From positions 1 to 64,000 of the forward strand of contig NZ_JAQZBC010000001.1 of the NCBI RefSeq assembly GCF_029239295.1: a stretch of DNA of 64,000 bases, in the 5' to 3' direction. Source of the stretch: Sphingomonas sp. (lineage in GTDB: Bacteria; Pseudomonadota; Alphaproteobacteria; Sphingomonadales; Sphingomonadaceae). Shown piece by piece: positions 38,732 through 47,206 of the stretch (within the stretch, counting starts at the first letter, position 1; the number at the start of each line of letters is the position of its first letter). Made by a program: the position numbers and the translations under genes. The notes under the pieces are model-generated. The model was not told where the DNA came from, did no database searches, and worked only from the letters and a program-made list of their open reading frames with translations.

Positions 38732-39112
38732 TCAGAAGCTGTGGTGGACGGCTTCCAGATTGCACCCGTCCGGGTCGAGCACGAACGCGGCATAATAGCC
38801 GGGGTGGTAATGCGGGCGCAGGCCCGGCGCGCCATTGTCCTCTCCGCCCGCCGCCAGCGCCGCCGCGTGGAACGCATCGACGCTGGCACGGTCAGGGGCC
38901 GCAACGGCAATGTGGATATTGCCGCTGATCGCACGCCCCTTCGCAATCCACAGGAACGGCTTCGGTCCGACGCCATAGCCCACCTGATCGGGCAGGTCCT
39001 CGGTGCCGCCCTGCACCATGACCCGCGTGATCCCGAGCGGCGCCAGCGCCTGCTCGTAGAAGGCAATGGAGCGCCGGATGTCGCTCACCGCGATGCTCAC
39101 ATGATCCAGCAT
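38732..39112 (-). CDS. VOC (glyoxalase/bleomycin resistance) superfamily protein
   Basis: 126 residues beginning MLDHVSIAVSDIRRSIAFYEQALAPLG, the classic first beta-alpha-beta module of the vicinal-oxygen-chelate fold with a metal-ligand histidine. The second module has NIHIAVAAPDRASVDAFHAAALAAGG and ends YYAAFVLDPDGCNLEAVHH with the last metal ligands. The start at 39112 has an AGGGAGG Shine-Dalgarno five bases upstream. The group includes enzymes of the glyoxalase type and many of unknown substrate. Same strand as the AIM24 gene just upstream. Confidence 0.88.
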   Translation of the reverse strand: MLDHVSIAVSDIRRSIAFYEQALAPLGITRVMVQGGTEDLPDQVGYGVGPKPFLWIAKGRAISGNIHIAVAAPDRASVDAFHAAALAAGGEDNGAPGLRPHYHPGYYAAFVLDPDGCNLEAVHHSF

Positions 39113-39165
39113 GGCTACCTCCCTGAATGGCGGACGGCGGACCGGCCGCCGCCCGGACTGCGGCC

Positions 39166-39993
39166 CTAGCGGTTCCCGCCGATGAAGTCGCCGAACCCGC
39201 CCAGCGCCGATCCTTCGCCGCGATTGCCGCCGCCGCCCTGTGCCGCCGCCATCATCCGGCCGGCCAGCCGCGCGAACGGGAGCGACTGGACCCACACCTT
39301 CCCCGGCCCGGTCAGCCGCGCATAGAACATGCCTTCGCCGCCGAAGATCATGCTCTTCACCCCGCGCACCATCTCCAGGTCGAACTCGACCGAAGGGGTG
39401 AAGGCGGCAAGACAGCCGGTATCGACGTGCAGCTGCTCGCCGGGGGCAAGCTCGCGCTCCACCAGCGTGCCGCCCATCTGGACGAAGACCCAGCCGTCGC
39501 CTTCCAGCTTCTGCATGATGAAGCCTTCGCCGCCAAACAGCCCGGTCATCATCCGCCGCTGAAACGCGACGCCGATCGACACGCCCTTCGCCGCCGCGAG
39601 GAAGCTGTCCTTCTGGCAAATCAGTGTGCCGCCCAGATCGGCGAGGCGGATCGGCAGGATCGTGCCCGGCGTGGGGCTGGCGAAGGCCACCCGCGCCTTG
39701 CCCGATCCGCGATGCGTGAAGACCGTGGTGAACAGGCTTTCACCGGTGACGAGGCGCTTGCCCGCCCCCAGCAGCTTGCCCATGAAGCCGCCGTCGCTGC
39801 CGCCCGAACCGTCACCGAAGACGGTGGTCATCTCGATCGAGGCATCCTTCCACACGAACGCGCCCGCCTCCGCGACCGCGCTTTCGCCCGGGTCCAGCTC
39901 GATCTCGACGAACTGCAGTTCCTGTCCCTTGATCTCGAAATCGATGTCGTCCGACAAACCGGTGCGGGCGTGATGGGACCAGGGGCCGGCCAT
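39166..39993 (-). CDS. AIM24/TIGR00266 family protein
   Basis: 275 residues forming the double beta-helix/TRAP-like fold of the AIM24 (YbaY/TIGR00266) family. Conserved landmarks are ELQFVEIELDPGESAVAEAGAFVW, GAGKRLVTGESLFTTVFT, GGEGFIMQKLEGDGWVFV and VKSMIFGGEGMFYARLTGPGKVWVQSLP. A glycine-rich tail (AAQGGGGNRGEGSALGG) is typical of bacterial members. The biological role of the family in bacteria is not known. ATG 39993 has GGAG upstream; a 7-bp inverted repeat at 40011-40034 in its leader could be an operator. Confidence 0.85.
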   Translation of the reverse strand: MAGPWSHHARTGLSDDIDFEIKGQELQFVEIELDPGESAVAEAGAFVWKDASIEMTTVFGDGSGGSDGGFMGKLLGAGKRLVTGESLFTTVFTHRGSGKARVAFASPTPGTILPIRLADLGGTLICQKDSFLAAAKGVSIGVAFQRRMMTGLFGGEGFIMQKLEGDGWVFVQMGGTLVERELAPGEQLHVDTGCLAAFTPSVEFDLEMVRGVKSMIFGGEGMFYARLTGPGKVWVQSLPFARLAGRMMAAAQGGGGNRGEGSALGGFGDFIGGNR

Positions 39994-40194
39994 GTGAAAT
40001 ACTCCATTCGTCTGTGTTGATCGCGTAACACACAGATAGCTGAGGATGCGCTTGCGGGGGAAGGGGGATCGTCGCGCAAGTCGCCGTACGCCGGGCACGG
40101 CATAGACTTTGTTGCCCGCCCCCGCACTCGATCTAGGTTCGCGATCCGGCGATCACGCGATAGCTTCCCCGTCAAAGCCTGAAGGAGAGTGTTC

Positions 40195-41493
40195 GTGAGC
40201 AAGGCCAATTACCGTCCGGAAACGCTGGCGCTGCATGCCGGGTGGCGCGCGGATCCCGCCACCGGATCGGTCGCGCCGCCGATCTTCCAGACGACCTCCT
40301 ACCAGTTCCGCGATGCCGATCACGCCGCCGGGCTGTTCGCGTTGCAGGAACTCGGCAACATCTACACCCGCATCGGCAACCCGACGACCGACATCCTCGA
40401 ACAGCGGATCGCCGCGATCGAGGGCGGCGCGGCGGCGGTCGCGGTCGCATCCGGTCAGGCAGCGTCAGCTTATTCGGTGCAGAACCTGGCGCGCGCCGGC
40501 GACAATATCGTCAGCGCGACCGACCTGTACGGCGGCACCTATAACCTTTTCGCGAACACGCTGCGCGACATGGGGATCGAAACCCGCTTCGTGGACCCGA
40601 GCGACCCCGGCGCTTTCGCCCGCGCCTCCGACGATCGCACGCGCGCCTGGTATGTCGAAACACTGCCCAATCCGAAGCTGGTCGTCTCGCCGCTGGCGGA
40701 AATCGCCACCGCGGGGCGCGAACTCGGCATCCCGCTGATCGTCGATAATACCGCTGCGCCCTTGCTCGCCCGCCCGCTTGATCATGGCGCCGCGATCGTC
40801 GTTTATTCGACCACCAAATATATCGGCGGCCACGGTACCTCGATCGGCGGCATGATCGTGGATGGCGGCAATTTCGACTGGTCGGCGCATCCGGAGCGCC
40901 AGCCGCTGCTCAACACTCCTGACCCCAGCTATCACGGTGCCGTCTGGGCAGAGGCGGCGAAGCCGCTCGGCCCGATCGCTTATGCGCTGCGCGCCCGCAC
41001 CGTGCTGCTGCGCGATCTCGGCGCGGCGCTGTCGCCGTTCAATGCCTTCCAGATCCTTCAGGGGCTGGAAACGCTGCCGCTGCGCATGCCGCGGCATTGC
41101 GACAATGCGCTGAAGGTGGTGGAATTCCTGAAGGGCCGCACGGACGTCACGCGCATCATCCACCCCTCGGTGCAGGAGGGCGAGCAGCGCGCCCGCGCCG
41201 ATCGCTATCTCGCCGGGGGCCTCGGCGGCCTGGTCGGGATAGAGCTCGCCAGCGGCCGGGACGGTGGCCGGCGCTTCATCGACGCGCTTCAGCTATTCTA
41301 TCACGTCGCCAATATCGGCGACGCGCGCAGCCTCGCGATCCATCCCGCCTCCACCACCCATTCGCAATTGTCGGAGGAGGAGCAGTTCGCGACCGGCGTC
41401 TCGGCCGGCTACGTCCGCTTGTCGATCGGGCTTGAACATATCGACGACATCCTCGCCGATCTCGCGCAGGCGCTGGACGCAGCAAAGGGCTGA
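40195..41493 (+). CDS. metY: O-acetylhomoserine sulfhydrylase
   Basis: 432-residue PLP enzyme of the Cys/Met metabolism family that uses sulfide and O-acetylhomoserine to make homocysteine. The start GTG at 40195 has GGAG seven bases upstream and gives SKANYRPETLALHAGWRADP. Signatures: TTSYQFRDADHAAGLFAL, YTRIGNPTTDILEQRIAAIEGG, SATDLYGGTYNLF, VDNTAAPLLARP and the PLP lysine in YSTTKYIGGHGTSIGG, then the METSE C-terminal region. The length and the NTAAPLL motif favour MetY over cystathionine gamma-synthase. Confidence 0.92.
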   Translation: MSKANYRPETLALHAGWRADPATGSVAPPIFQTTSYQFRDADHAAGLFALQELGNIYTRIGNPTTDILEQRIAAIEGGAAAVAVASGQAASAYSVQNLARAGDNIVSATDLYGGTYNLFANTLRDMGIETRFVDPSDPGAFARASDDRTRAWYVETLPNPKLVVSPLAEIATAGRELGIPLIVDNTAAPLLARPLDHGAAIVVYSTTKYIGGHGTSIGGMIVDGGNFDWSAHPERQPLLNTPDPSYHGAVWAEAAKPLGPIAYALRARTVLLRDLGAALSPFNAFQILQGLETLPLRMPRHCDNALKVVEFLKGRTDVTRIIHPSVQEGEQRARADRYLAGGLGGLVGIELASGRDGGRRFIDALQLFYHVANIGDARSLAIHPASTTHSQLSEEEQFATGVSAGYVRLSIGLEHIDDILADLAQALDAAKG

Positions 41494-41505
41494 TCCGCCG
41501 GTTAT

Positions 41506-41551
41506 GGCGTCACGCCCTGCGTGGTGTTGACGCCCCCGGTGCGGGGTCTTT
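41506..41551 (+). terminator. Terminator region after metY
   Basis: Two hairpins in tandem: a 7-bp stem (41506-41512 with 41528-41534), and a CCCC/GGGG stem (41534-41546) directly followed by TCTTT. A third stem (41564-41569 with 41581-41586) lies closer to argD. Together they fill the 116-base gap and should stop metY transcripts. Confidence 0.55.
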
Positions 41552-41609
41552 ATCAGGGCAACCGGGCGGTCACTGTTGGGCCGCCCTTGCTCTTTCAAGG
41601 AGACGCCCC

Positions 41610-42800
41610 GTGTCGATCACCGCCCTGATGCCCGTTTATCCCCGCTGCGGGGTGCGGCCAGTGCGAGGCGAGGGGTGCCATCTGATCAGCGAGGATGGCC
41701 GCCGTTTCCTGGATTTCGCCAGCGGCATCGCGGTGAACGCGCTCGGCCACGGCCATCCCAAGCTGGTGAAGGCGATCGCCGATCAGGCCGCGACGCTGAT
41801 GCACGTCAGCAATCTGTACGGCAGCCCGCAGGGCGAACAGTTCGCGCAGCGGCTGGTCGACAATACCTTTGCCGACACCGTGTTCTTCACCAATTCCGGC
41901 GCCGAGGCGGTGGAATGCGCGATCAAGACCGCGCGTCGCTATCACTTCGCCAACGGCAATCCGCAGCGCCACGATCTCATCACCTTCTCGATGGCGTTCC
42001 ACGGCCGCACCATGGGCACCATCTCGGCCACCAACCAGTCGAAGATGCGCGACGGGTTCGAGCCGCTGCTGCCGGGCTTCAAATACGCCGAGTTCAACGA
42101 TCTCGAAGGCGCGCTGGCGCTGATCGATGAGAACACCGCCGGCTTCCTGGTCGAACCGATCCAGGGCGAAGGCGGCATCCGCGCCGCGACGCCGGAGTTC
42201 CTCAAGGGCCTGCGCAAGGCGTGCGACGAACACGGCCTGCTGCTGGTGCTCGACGAAGTGCAGGCGGGCTACGGCCGGACCGGCAAGCTCTTCGCGCACG
42301 AGCTTTACGGCATCACCCCGGACATCATGGCCTCAGCCAAGGGCATCGGCGGCGGCTTCCCGCTCGGCGCCTGCCTCGCCACCGAGGAAGCGGCCAAGGG
42401 CATGGTGATCGGCACGCACGGCTCCACCTATGGCGGCAACCCGCTGGCGATGGCCGCGGGTGAGGCGGTGCTCGACGTGATCCTGGAAGACGGCTTCCTC
42501 GATCGCGTCACGCAGATGGGTGAGCGGCTGCGCTCGGGTCTCGAACAGATGATCCCGAACTACGATCACCTGTTCGACAGCGTGCGCGGTCACGGCCTCA
42601 TGCTCGGCCTGAAGCTCAAGAGCGACAGCCGCCGCTTCGTCGAATTCGCCCGCGACAACCACGGCTTGCTGCTGGTCTCGGCCGGCGAGAATGTCGTGCG
42701 CGTCCTACCGCCGCTGGTGATCGACGAAAGCCACATCGCTGAGTGCATCGAGAAGCTCAGCGAGGCGGCGCGCGTCTACGTTCCCGCCAGCGACGATTGA
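41610..42800 (+). CDS. argD: Acetylornithine aminotransferase
   Basis: 396-residue class III PLP aminotransferase that converts N-acetylglutamate semialdehyde to N-acetylornithine. Markers are [71 protein letters not shown] and the PLP lysine in [14 protein letters not shown]. Starts at GTG 41610 with AAGGAG upstream. Followed by argF and hslO in the conserved alphaproteobacterial order, which supports ArgD over ornithine or GABA aminotransferase. Confidence 0.95.
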   Translation: MSITALMPVYPRCGVRPVRGEGCHLISEDGRRFLDFASGIAVNALGHGHPKLVKAIADQAATLMHVSNLYGSPQGEQFAQRLVDNTFADTVFFTNSGAEAVECAIKTARRYHFANGNPQRHDLITFSMAFHGRTMGTISATNQSKMRDGFEPLLPGFKYAEFNDLEGALALIDENTAGFLVEPIQGEGGIRAATPEFLKGLRKACDEHGLLLVLDEVQAGYGRTGKLFAHELYGITPDIMASAKGIGGGFPLGACLATEEAAKGMVIGTHGSTYGGNPLAMAAGEAVLDVILEDGFLDRVTQMGERLRSGLEQMIPNYDHLFDSVRGHGLMLGLKLKSDSRRFVEFARDNHGLLLVSAGENVVRVLPPLVIDESHIAECIEKLSEAARVYVPASDD

Positions 42801-42806
42801 TGAACA

Positions 42807-42831
42807 GGCTCCGGTGCATGGCGCCGGAGCC
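42807..42831 (+). other. Hairpin in the argD-argF gap
   Basis: A perfect 8-bp stem (42807-42814 with 42824-42831) with a 9-base loop starts 7 bases after the argD stop. There is no T-run. It stands 97 bases ahead of argF and may reduce or modulate readthrough. Confidence 0.45.
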
Positions 42832-42927
42832 GTTCGGACGCATCTGGCCGACCCCAATTCGATCGAGGCCGATTTTCGCCGGATAGCGGCCGCCCATGAT
42901 GTGCATGAGGCCATTGGAGGAGCTGAA

Positions 42928-43848
42928 GTGACCCGCCATTTCTTGAATCTGTCGGACGCTGGTGCCGATGGCATCGCCGCCATTCTCGCGGACGCGCTCG
43001 ATCGCAAGAAGGCGCGCGCCGGCTGGACGAAGGGCCGCGTAGACGCCGATGCGCCGCTCGCAGGTCACGTGCTGGCGATGATCTTCGAGAAGAACTCCAC
43101 CCGCACCCGCGTCTCCTTCGACATGGCGGTGCGCCAGCTCGGCGGCCAGTCGATCGTCATGGAGGCAGGGCAGATGCAGCTCGGCCGCGGCGAAACAGTC
43201 GCCGACACCGCCCGCGTCCTGTCGGGCTATGTCGACGCGATCATGATCCGCACCGACGATCATGCGAAAGTCGAGGAAATGGCGCATTATGCGAGCGTTC
43301 CGGTGATCAACGGCCTCACCGACGCGTCGCACCCCTGTCAGATCGCCGCCGACCTCCTGACCATCATCGAACAGGGCAAGGCGCTTCCCGGCCTGAAGGT
43401 CGCATGGCTGGGCGACGGCAACAACGTCCTCGCCTCGATCGTCGAGGCGGCCGGACTGATGCAGTTCGACGTGGTCGCTGCCTGTCCGCAGGGCTTCCAG
43501 CCGTCGGAGGCAGATCTGGCGCTCGGCAAGGGCCGCGCCACGGTCGTCGGCAACGCGCGCGAGGCCGTCGAAGGTGCCGACATCGTCGTGACGGACACCT
43601 GGATTTCGATGGGGCAGGCGCACGCCGATACCAAGCTCGCGGCGATGATCCCATTCCAGGTCGACGCCGCGCTGATGGCGACGGCCAAGCCGGATGCGAA
43701 GTTCCTCCACTGCCTGCCTGCCCACCGCGGCGAAGAAGTGACACCCGATGTAATCGATGGGCCACAGTCGCTGATCTGGGCAGAGGCGGAAAACCGTTTG
43801 CACGCGCAAAAGTCCATTCTGCGCTGGTGCTTGGGACAGATCGGTTGA
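42928..43848 (+). CDS. argF: Ornithine carbamoyltransferase
   Basis: 306-residue enzyme making citrulline from ornithine and carbamoyl phosphate. GTG 42928 follows GGAGGAGC by five bases; longer in-frame sequence back to 42814 is not family-like. Motifs: [15 protein letters not shown] (STRTR binds carbamoyl phosphate), [26 protein letters not shown] (HPxQ), [11 protein letters not shown] and the ornithine loop [13 protein letters not shown] with its HCLP cysteine. Second gene of argD-argF-hslO. Confidence 0.96.
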   Translation: MTRHFLNLSDAGADGIAAILADALDRKKARAGWTKGRVDADAPLAGHVLAMIFEKNSTRTRVSFDMAVRQLGGQSIVMEAGQMQLGRGETVADTARVLSGYVDAIMIRTDDHAKVEEMAHYASVPVINGLTDASHPCQIAADLLTIIEQGKALPGLKVAWLGDGNNVLASIVEAAGLMQFDVVAACPQGFQPSEADLALGKGRATVVGNAREAVEGADIVVTDTWISMGQAHADTKLAAMIPFQVDAALMATAKPDAKFLHCLPAHRGEEVTPDVIDGPQSLIWAEAENRLHAQKSILRWCLGQIG

Positions 43849-43951
43849 TCCCGATCTTCTCCCGCACCATCTAGGCCGTCGTTCCCGTTCTCCCCGGATA
43901 GGCCAGGGCGCCCATGCTCGCGTGGGCGGTTCTTCGACGGGCAAGGCGCCA

Positions 43952-44866
43952 ATGATCAGCATGCAGACTGTTCGACCCGATTTCGACCGTGCGATTGGTT
44001 TCACCATCCCGGCGCAGAATGCCCGCGGCCGCATGGTTCGGCTTGGCCCGGTCCTTGACGAAATCCTGGCGGCGCACGCTTACCCGCCGGTAATCGAATC
44101 CCTGCTGGCCGAGGCGCTGACGGTGACGGCACTGGTCGGCGCGACGCTGAAAGATGTAAATGGTCAGTTGACGCTGCAGACGCAGAGCGAGGGCGGTGTC
44201 GTCCGCCTGCTGGTGTGCGACTACCGTGGCGGCGAGATCCGCGGCTATGTGCAGTTTGATGCCGATCTGCTCGCAGCGGCGCCAGCCGCTCCTGCGCTCG
44301 CCGACCTGTTCGGGAAGGCCTATCTCGCCATCACCTTCGACCTGGCGACCACGAAGGAACGCTATCAGGGCATCGTGCCGCTCGACGGCGATCGACTTGC
44401 CGATGCCGTGCAAAGTTATTTTGCGCAGTCCGAGCAGATTCCGACTCAAGTTCGCGTTGGCTTCGCAAAGCAGGATGGTCGCTGCATCGCTGGTGGCTTG
44501 CTGCTTCAACATCTGCCGGAGGGCGAGGAGGGGCGCGAGCGTCTCCATACCAAGCTCGATCATCCCGAATGGGAACATGTCGCCGCGCTTGGAGCGACCA
44601 TGGGTGCGGATGAACTGGCCGATCCGTCGCTGCCGCTCGAATCCTTGCTGTGGCGCTTGTTCAACGAGGAGGACGAGGTGCGCGTCCTCGCAGAGACGGT
44701 ACTGAGCCGGGGCTGCCGGTGCACCCTTGAGCATATCCGCGGCGTGCTGGCGGAATTCCCGCATGAGGAGCGTCTTGAAATGGCGGATGAAAACGGGATC
44801 ATTGGCGTCGATTGCGCCTTCTGCTCGACCGTTTTTCCGGTGTCGGTGGAGGAACTTGCCGGCTGA
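43952..44866 (+). CDS. hslO: Redox-activated holdase chaperone Hsp33
   Basis: 304 residues. Under oxidative stress Hsp33 forms two disulfides, releases zinc and binds unfolding proteins. The redox switch near the C-terminus is intact, with CxC in SRGCRCTLEHI and CxxC in VDCAFCSTVF. The N-terminal domain shows ARGRMVRLGPVLDEILAAHAYP and QSEGGVVRLLVCDYRGGEIRGYV. ATG 43952 is preceded by AAGG; a GTG at 43922 would lengthen it by ten residues. It follows argF by 103 bases and is closed by the strong terminator at 45007. Confidence 0.94.
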   Translation: MISMQTVRPDFDRAIGFTIPAQNARGRMVRLGPVLDEILAAHAYPPVIESLLAEALTVTALVGATLKDVNGQLTLQTQSEGGVVRLLVCDYRGGEIRGYVQFDADLLAAAPAAPALADLFGKAYLAITFDLATTKERYQGIVPLDGDRLADAVQSYFAQSEQIPTQVRVGFAKQDGRCIAGGLLLQHLPEGEEGRERLHTKLDHPEWEHVAALGATMGADELADPSLPLESLLWRLFNEEDEVRVLAETVLSRGCRCTLEHIRGVLAEFPHEERLEMADENGIIGVDCAFCSTVFPVSVEELAG

Positions 44867-45006
44867 GTAGACGTGGGGAGAAGCCGCCCCGCAGGCAGGC
44901 CGAGCGCTATCGTTAGCATGATCTTAACGTCTGACGCGTACAGCAAGCTATGTGCTTCTAGCCGAGCACTTCTCTCCCTAGTTTTGCCCTCTAGCCGGGG
45001 CTCCCT

Positions 45007-45035
45007 GGCCGTTCGCTCGTTCGAACGGCCTTTTT
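45007..45035 (+). terminator. Rho-independent terminator between hslO and queC
   Basis: Perfect 9-bp stem (45007-45015 with 45022-45030), six-base loop, followed at once by TTTTTC. It lies 140 bases after the hslO stop and 55 before queC, leaving room for a short transcript upstream of it. Confidence 0.88.
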
Positions 45036-45089
45036 CTTGCGCTCCGTTCCTTGCATCAGGTCGCTGATGGGCCTAGCCGCCGCGCGATC

Positions 45090-45788
45090 ATGACAAACGA
45101 TCAACCATCTGCCGTCGTCCTCGTCTCGGGCGGGCTGGATTCGATGATTTCCGCCGCCTTGGCGCGCGAGGCCGGCTATCGCATCTATGCGCTGTCGATC
45201 GACTATAATCAGCGTCATCAGGTGGAGCTCGCGGCAGCGCGCCAGATTGCTCGCGAACTCGGCGCGGTACGCCACGTGGTGCTGCCGATCGATCTCTCCG
45301 CCTTTGGTGGCTCAGCGCTGACCGCAGACATCGACGTGCCCAAGGATGGCGTGGGTGAGGGCATTCCGATCACCTATGTCCCTGCGCGCAATACGGTTTT
45401 CCTCAGCCTGGCGCTCGCCTGGGCGGAAACCGTGGGCGCCCGCGCGCTCTTCATCGGCGTCAATGCGCTTGATTATTCCGGCTACCCTGACTGCCGGCCT
45501 GAGTTCATCGCCGGCTTCGAACGACTGGCCGAACTCGCAACCAAGGCCGGGGTCGAAGGCCACGCCTTCCGCATCAAGGCGCCGCTTCAGCACATGACGA
45601 AGGCGGACATTGTTCGTGAGGGCGATCGGCTCGGCCTCGATCTGGGGCTTAGCTGGTCGTGCTACGATCCGGCGCCCGGCGGCCTGCATTGCGGCCTGTG
45701 CGACAGTTGCCGGCTGCGGCACAAGGGATTTGAAGATGCTGGGATCGCCGATCCCACGGCTTACGCGACCACCCCACCGGCGCCCTGA
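45090..45788 (+). CDS. queC: 7-cyano-7-deazaguanine synthase (queuosine precursor)
   Basis: 232-residue ATP-dependent enzyme that makes preQ0 from 7-carboxy-7-deazaguanine. The PP-loop is [10 protein letters not shown] near residue 12; [26 protein letters not shown] and [17 protein letters not shown] are family marks. The zinc-binding cysteines are at the C-terminus ([23 protein letters not shown]). ATG 45090 is chosen over a longer frame from 45051. queE follows after two bases, so the two consecutive pathway enzymes are cotranslated. Confidence 0.96.
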   Translation: MTNDQPSAVVLVSGGLDSMISAALAREAGYRIYALSIDYNQRHQVELAAARQIARELGAVRHVVLPIDLSAFGGSALTADIDVPKDGVGEGIPITYVPARNTVFLSLALAWAETVGARALFIGVNALDYSGYPDCRPEFIAGFERLAELATKAGVEGHAFRIKAPLQHMTKADIVREGDRLGLDLGLSWSCYDPAPGGLHCGLCDSCRLRHKGFEDAGIADPTAYATTPPAP

Positions 45789-45790
45789 CG

Positions 45791-46423
45791 ATGAGCTACG
45801 CGGTCAAGGAAATGTTCCTGACGCTTCAGGGTGAAGGCGTTCAGGCGGGGCGGCGCGCGGTGTTTGTGCGCTTTGCCGGATGCAACCTGTGGAGCGGACG
45901 CGAAGAGGATCGCGCCACCGCTGTCTGCAAGTTCTGCGACACCGACTTTGTTGGTATGAATGGATTGGGCGGCGGCCGCTTTGCTGATGCCGATGCGCTT
46001 GCCGCAGCGGTGGTCGCCATGTGGGAAGGCGGCGAGAAGGACCGGTTCGTTGTCCTGACGGGCGGCGAACCCATGCTTCAGGTCGACGACGCCCTGGTCG
46101 ACGCCCTGCACGCGGCAGGCTTCTTCCTGGCGATCGAAAGCAACGGCACCCTTCCTGTGCACCCTGGGATTGACTGGGTCTGCATCAGCCCGAAGGCGGG
46201 AAGCGACACCGTTCAGCGCAGCGGCGATGAACTGAAGGTCGTTTGGCCGCAAGCCGGCGCGGACCTGGTGAGCATGGAAGACTGGCGCTTCCACCACTTC
46301 CTCCTCCAGCCGCTCGATGACCCCAACGCGGCGGCCAATCAGGCCGCGGCGATGGAGATGGTCATGGAACGGCCGCGCTGGCGCCTTTCATTGCAGACGC
46401 ACAAGCTGCTCGGGCTGCGCTAG
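45791..46423 (+). CDS. queE: 7-carboxy-7-deazaguanine synthase (radical SAM)
   Basis: 210-residue radical SAM enzyme converting CPH4 to CDG. The cluster cysteines form the CX14CX2C spacing (GCNLWSG...AVCKFCD), the variant seen in Burkholderia QueE rather than the common CX3CX2C. Other marks are MFLTLQGEGVQAGRRAVFVRF, VLTGGEPMLQVD, AIESNGTLP and CISPKAGSD. It is coupled to queC. An 11-bp hairpin overlaps its last codons and stop, a terminator embedded in the coding end. Confidence 0.95.
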   Translation: MSYAVKEMFLTLQGEGVQAGRRAVFVRFAGCNLWSGREEDRATAVCKFCDTDFVGMNGLGGGRFADADALAAAVVAMWEGGEKDRFVVLTGGEPMLQVDDALVDALHAAGFFLAIESNGTLPVHPGIDWVCISPKAGSDTVQRSGDELKVVWPQAGADLVSMEDWRFHHFLLQPLDDPNAAANQAAAMEMVMERPRWRLSLQTHKLLGLR

Positions 46424-46435
46424 GCCGAGCAGCTT
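46403..46435 (+). terminator. Hairpin overlapping the queE 3' end
   Basis: An 11-bp perfect stem (46403-46413 with 46425-46435) encloses the queE stop codon in its loop and is followed by GTTGTC. The T-content is low, so termination strength is uncertain. Confidence 0.6.
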
Positions 46436-46474
46436 GTTGTCAGGCGGCGGGACGGGTCCCGCTGCCGTTGCTCC

Positions 46475-47107
46475 TCAATGCTTCTTCTTCAGCCCATGGA
46501 GCTTGTGCCACAGGTAGAAGCCGCCTGCGACGACCAGCGTCAGGCCGATCGCCAGATCCGCCTGGTGGAAGAACGCCTTCAGGCGCGGATCGTTGTTCCA
46601 CGACTGGCCGAGCTGCGACCCGATCCACGCCAGCAGGAAGCAGAACGGCCACGATCCGATGAAGGTGTAGACGTGGAACGGGATCAGCTTCATGCGCGCA
46701 ACCCCGGCTGGGAAGGCGATGAAGGTGCGGATGATCGGCAGCATCCGGCCGATCAGAATGGCTGCAGCACCCCAGCGATTGAAGAAACGGTCCGCCATGT
46801 CGAGCTCCCCCGGGCCGACCAGGACGTACTTGCCCCATTTCTCCGCCATCGGGCGCCCCCCGCGGCGGCCGATTTCATAGGCGACGACCGAGCCGACGTT
46901 GCAGCCAAACGCGCCGGCAGTTGCTGCCAGATAGATGTTCATTTCCCCGGTGGAGACCAGATAGCCGGCAAAGGGCATGATGATCTCGGAGGGCAGCGGG
47001 ATGCAGGCACTCTCGATCGCCATCAGCAGCACGATGCCCCAATATCCGCCGGCACGGATCACCCCGACGGTGAAGATGGCGAGGGCAGCAAGTATCTTCT
47101 CGAACAT
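46475..47107 (-). CDS. DedA family membrane protein
   Basis: 210 residues with the SNARE-associated/DedA fold, recently tied to undecaprenyl-phosphate or phospholipid flipping. Marks are ESACIPLPSEIIMPFAGYL with the re-entrant PSE motif, GCNVGSVVAYEIGRRGG, and RMLPIIRTFIAFPAGVARM with the conserved F-x-R-x(n)-R type arginines. Four to five hydrophobic segments are visible. ATG 47107 begins MFEKILAALAIFTVG. Convergent with queE. Which lipid it moves cannot be told from sequence. Confidence 0.9.
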   Translation of the reverse strand: MFEKILAALAIFTVGVIRAGGYWGIVLLMAIESACIPLPSEIIMPFAGYLVSTGEMNIYLAATAGAFGCNVGSVVAYEIGRRGGRPMAEKWGKYVLVGPGELDMADRFFNRWGAAAILIGRMLPIIRTFIAFPAGVARMKLIPFHVYTFIGSWPFCFLLAWIGSQLGQSWNNDPRLKAFFHQADLAIGLTLVVAGGFYLWHKLHGLKKKH

Positions 47108-47206
47108 GGCCGCGCCTGTGGGCGAAGGCAGCAGGTCGGTCAATCGGCTTAGGAGTCTGCCGACCGACTTGCTTTCCTATCCGCACGACATTGCCTGTTG
47201 CGGGTC

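Noticed and set aside
38732..39619. 295-residue minus-strand protein covering the AIM24 3' end
   Set aside because: Only the last 126 codons match the VOC fold, and they have their own strong Shine-Dalgarno; the rest is out of frame with the AIM24 gene.
40100..40194. Possible SAM-II-type riboswitch ahead of metY (TCGCG/CGCGA stem, AAAGCCTGAAGGAG end)
   Set aside because: The characteristic GTGATTT loop and GCTAAA pairing of SAM-II are missing; the match is limited to a short stem and the Shine-Dalgarno.
42814..42927. N-terminal extension of ArgF from 42814
   Set aside because: It would include the 3' arm of the intergenic hairpin, and the GGAGGAGC ribosome-binding site clearly serves GTG 42928.
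44880..45089. PreQ1 riboswitch ahead of queC
   Set aside because: Neither the preQ1-I nor preQ1-II consensus could be fitted; only a terminator and promoter-like pair are supported.
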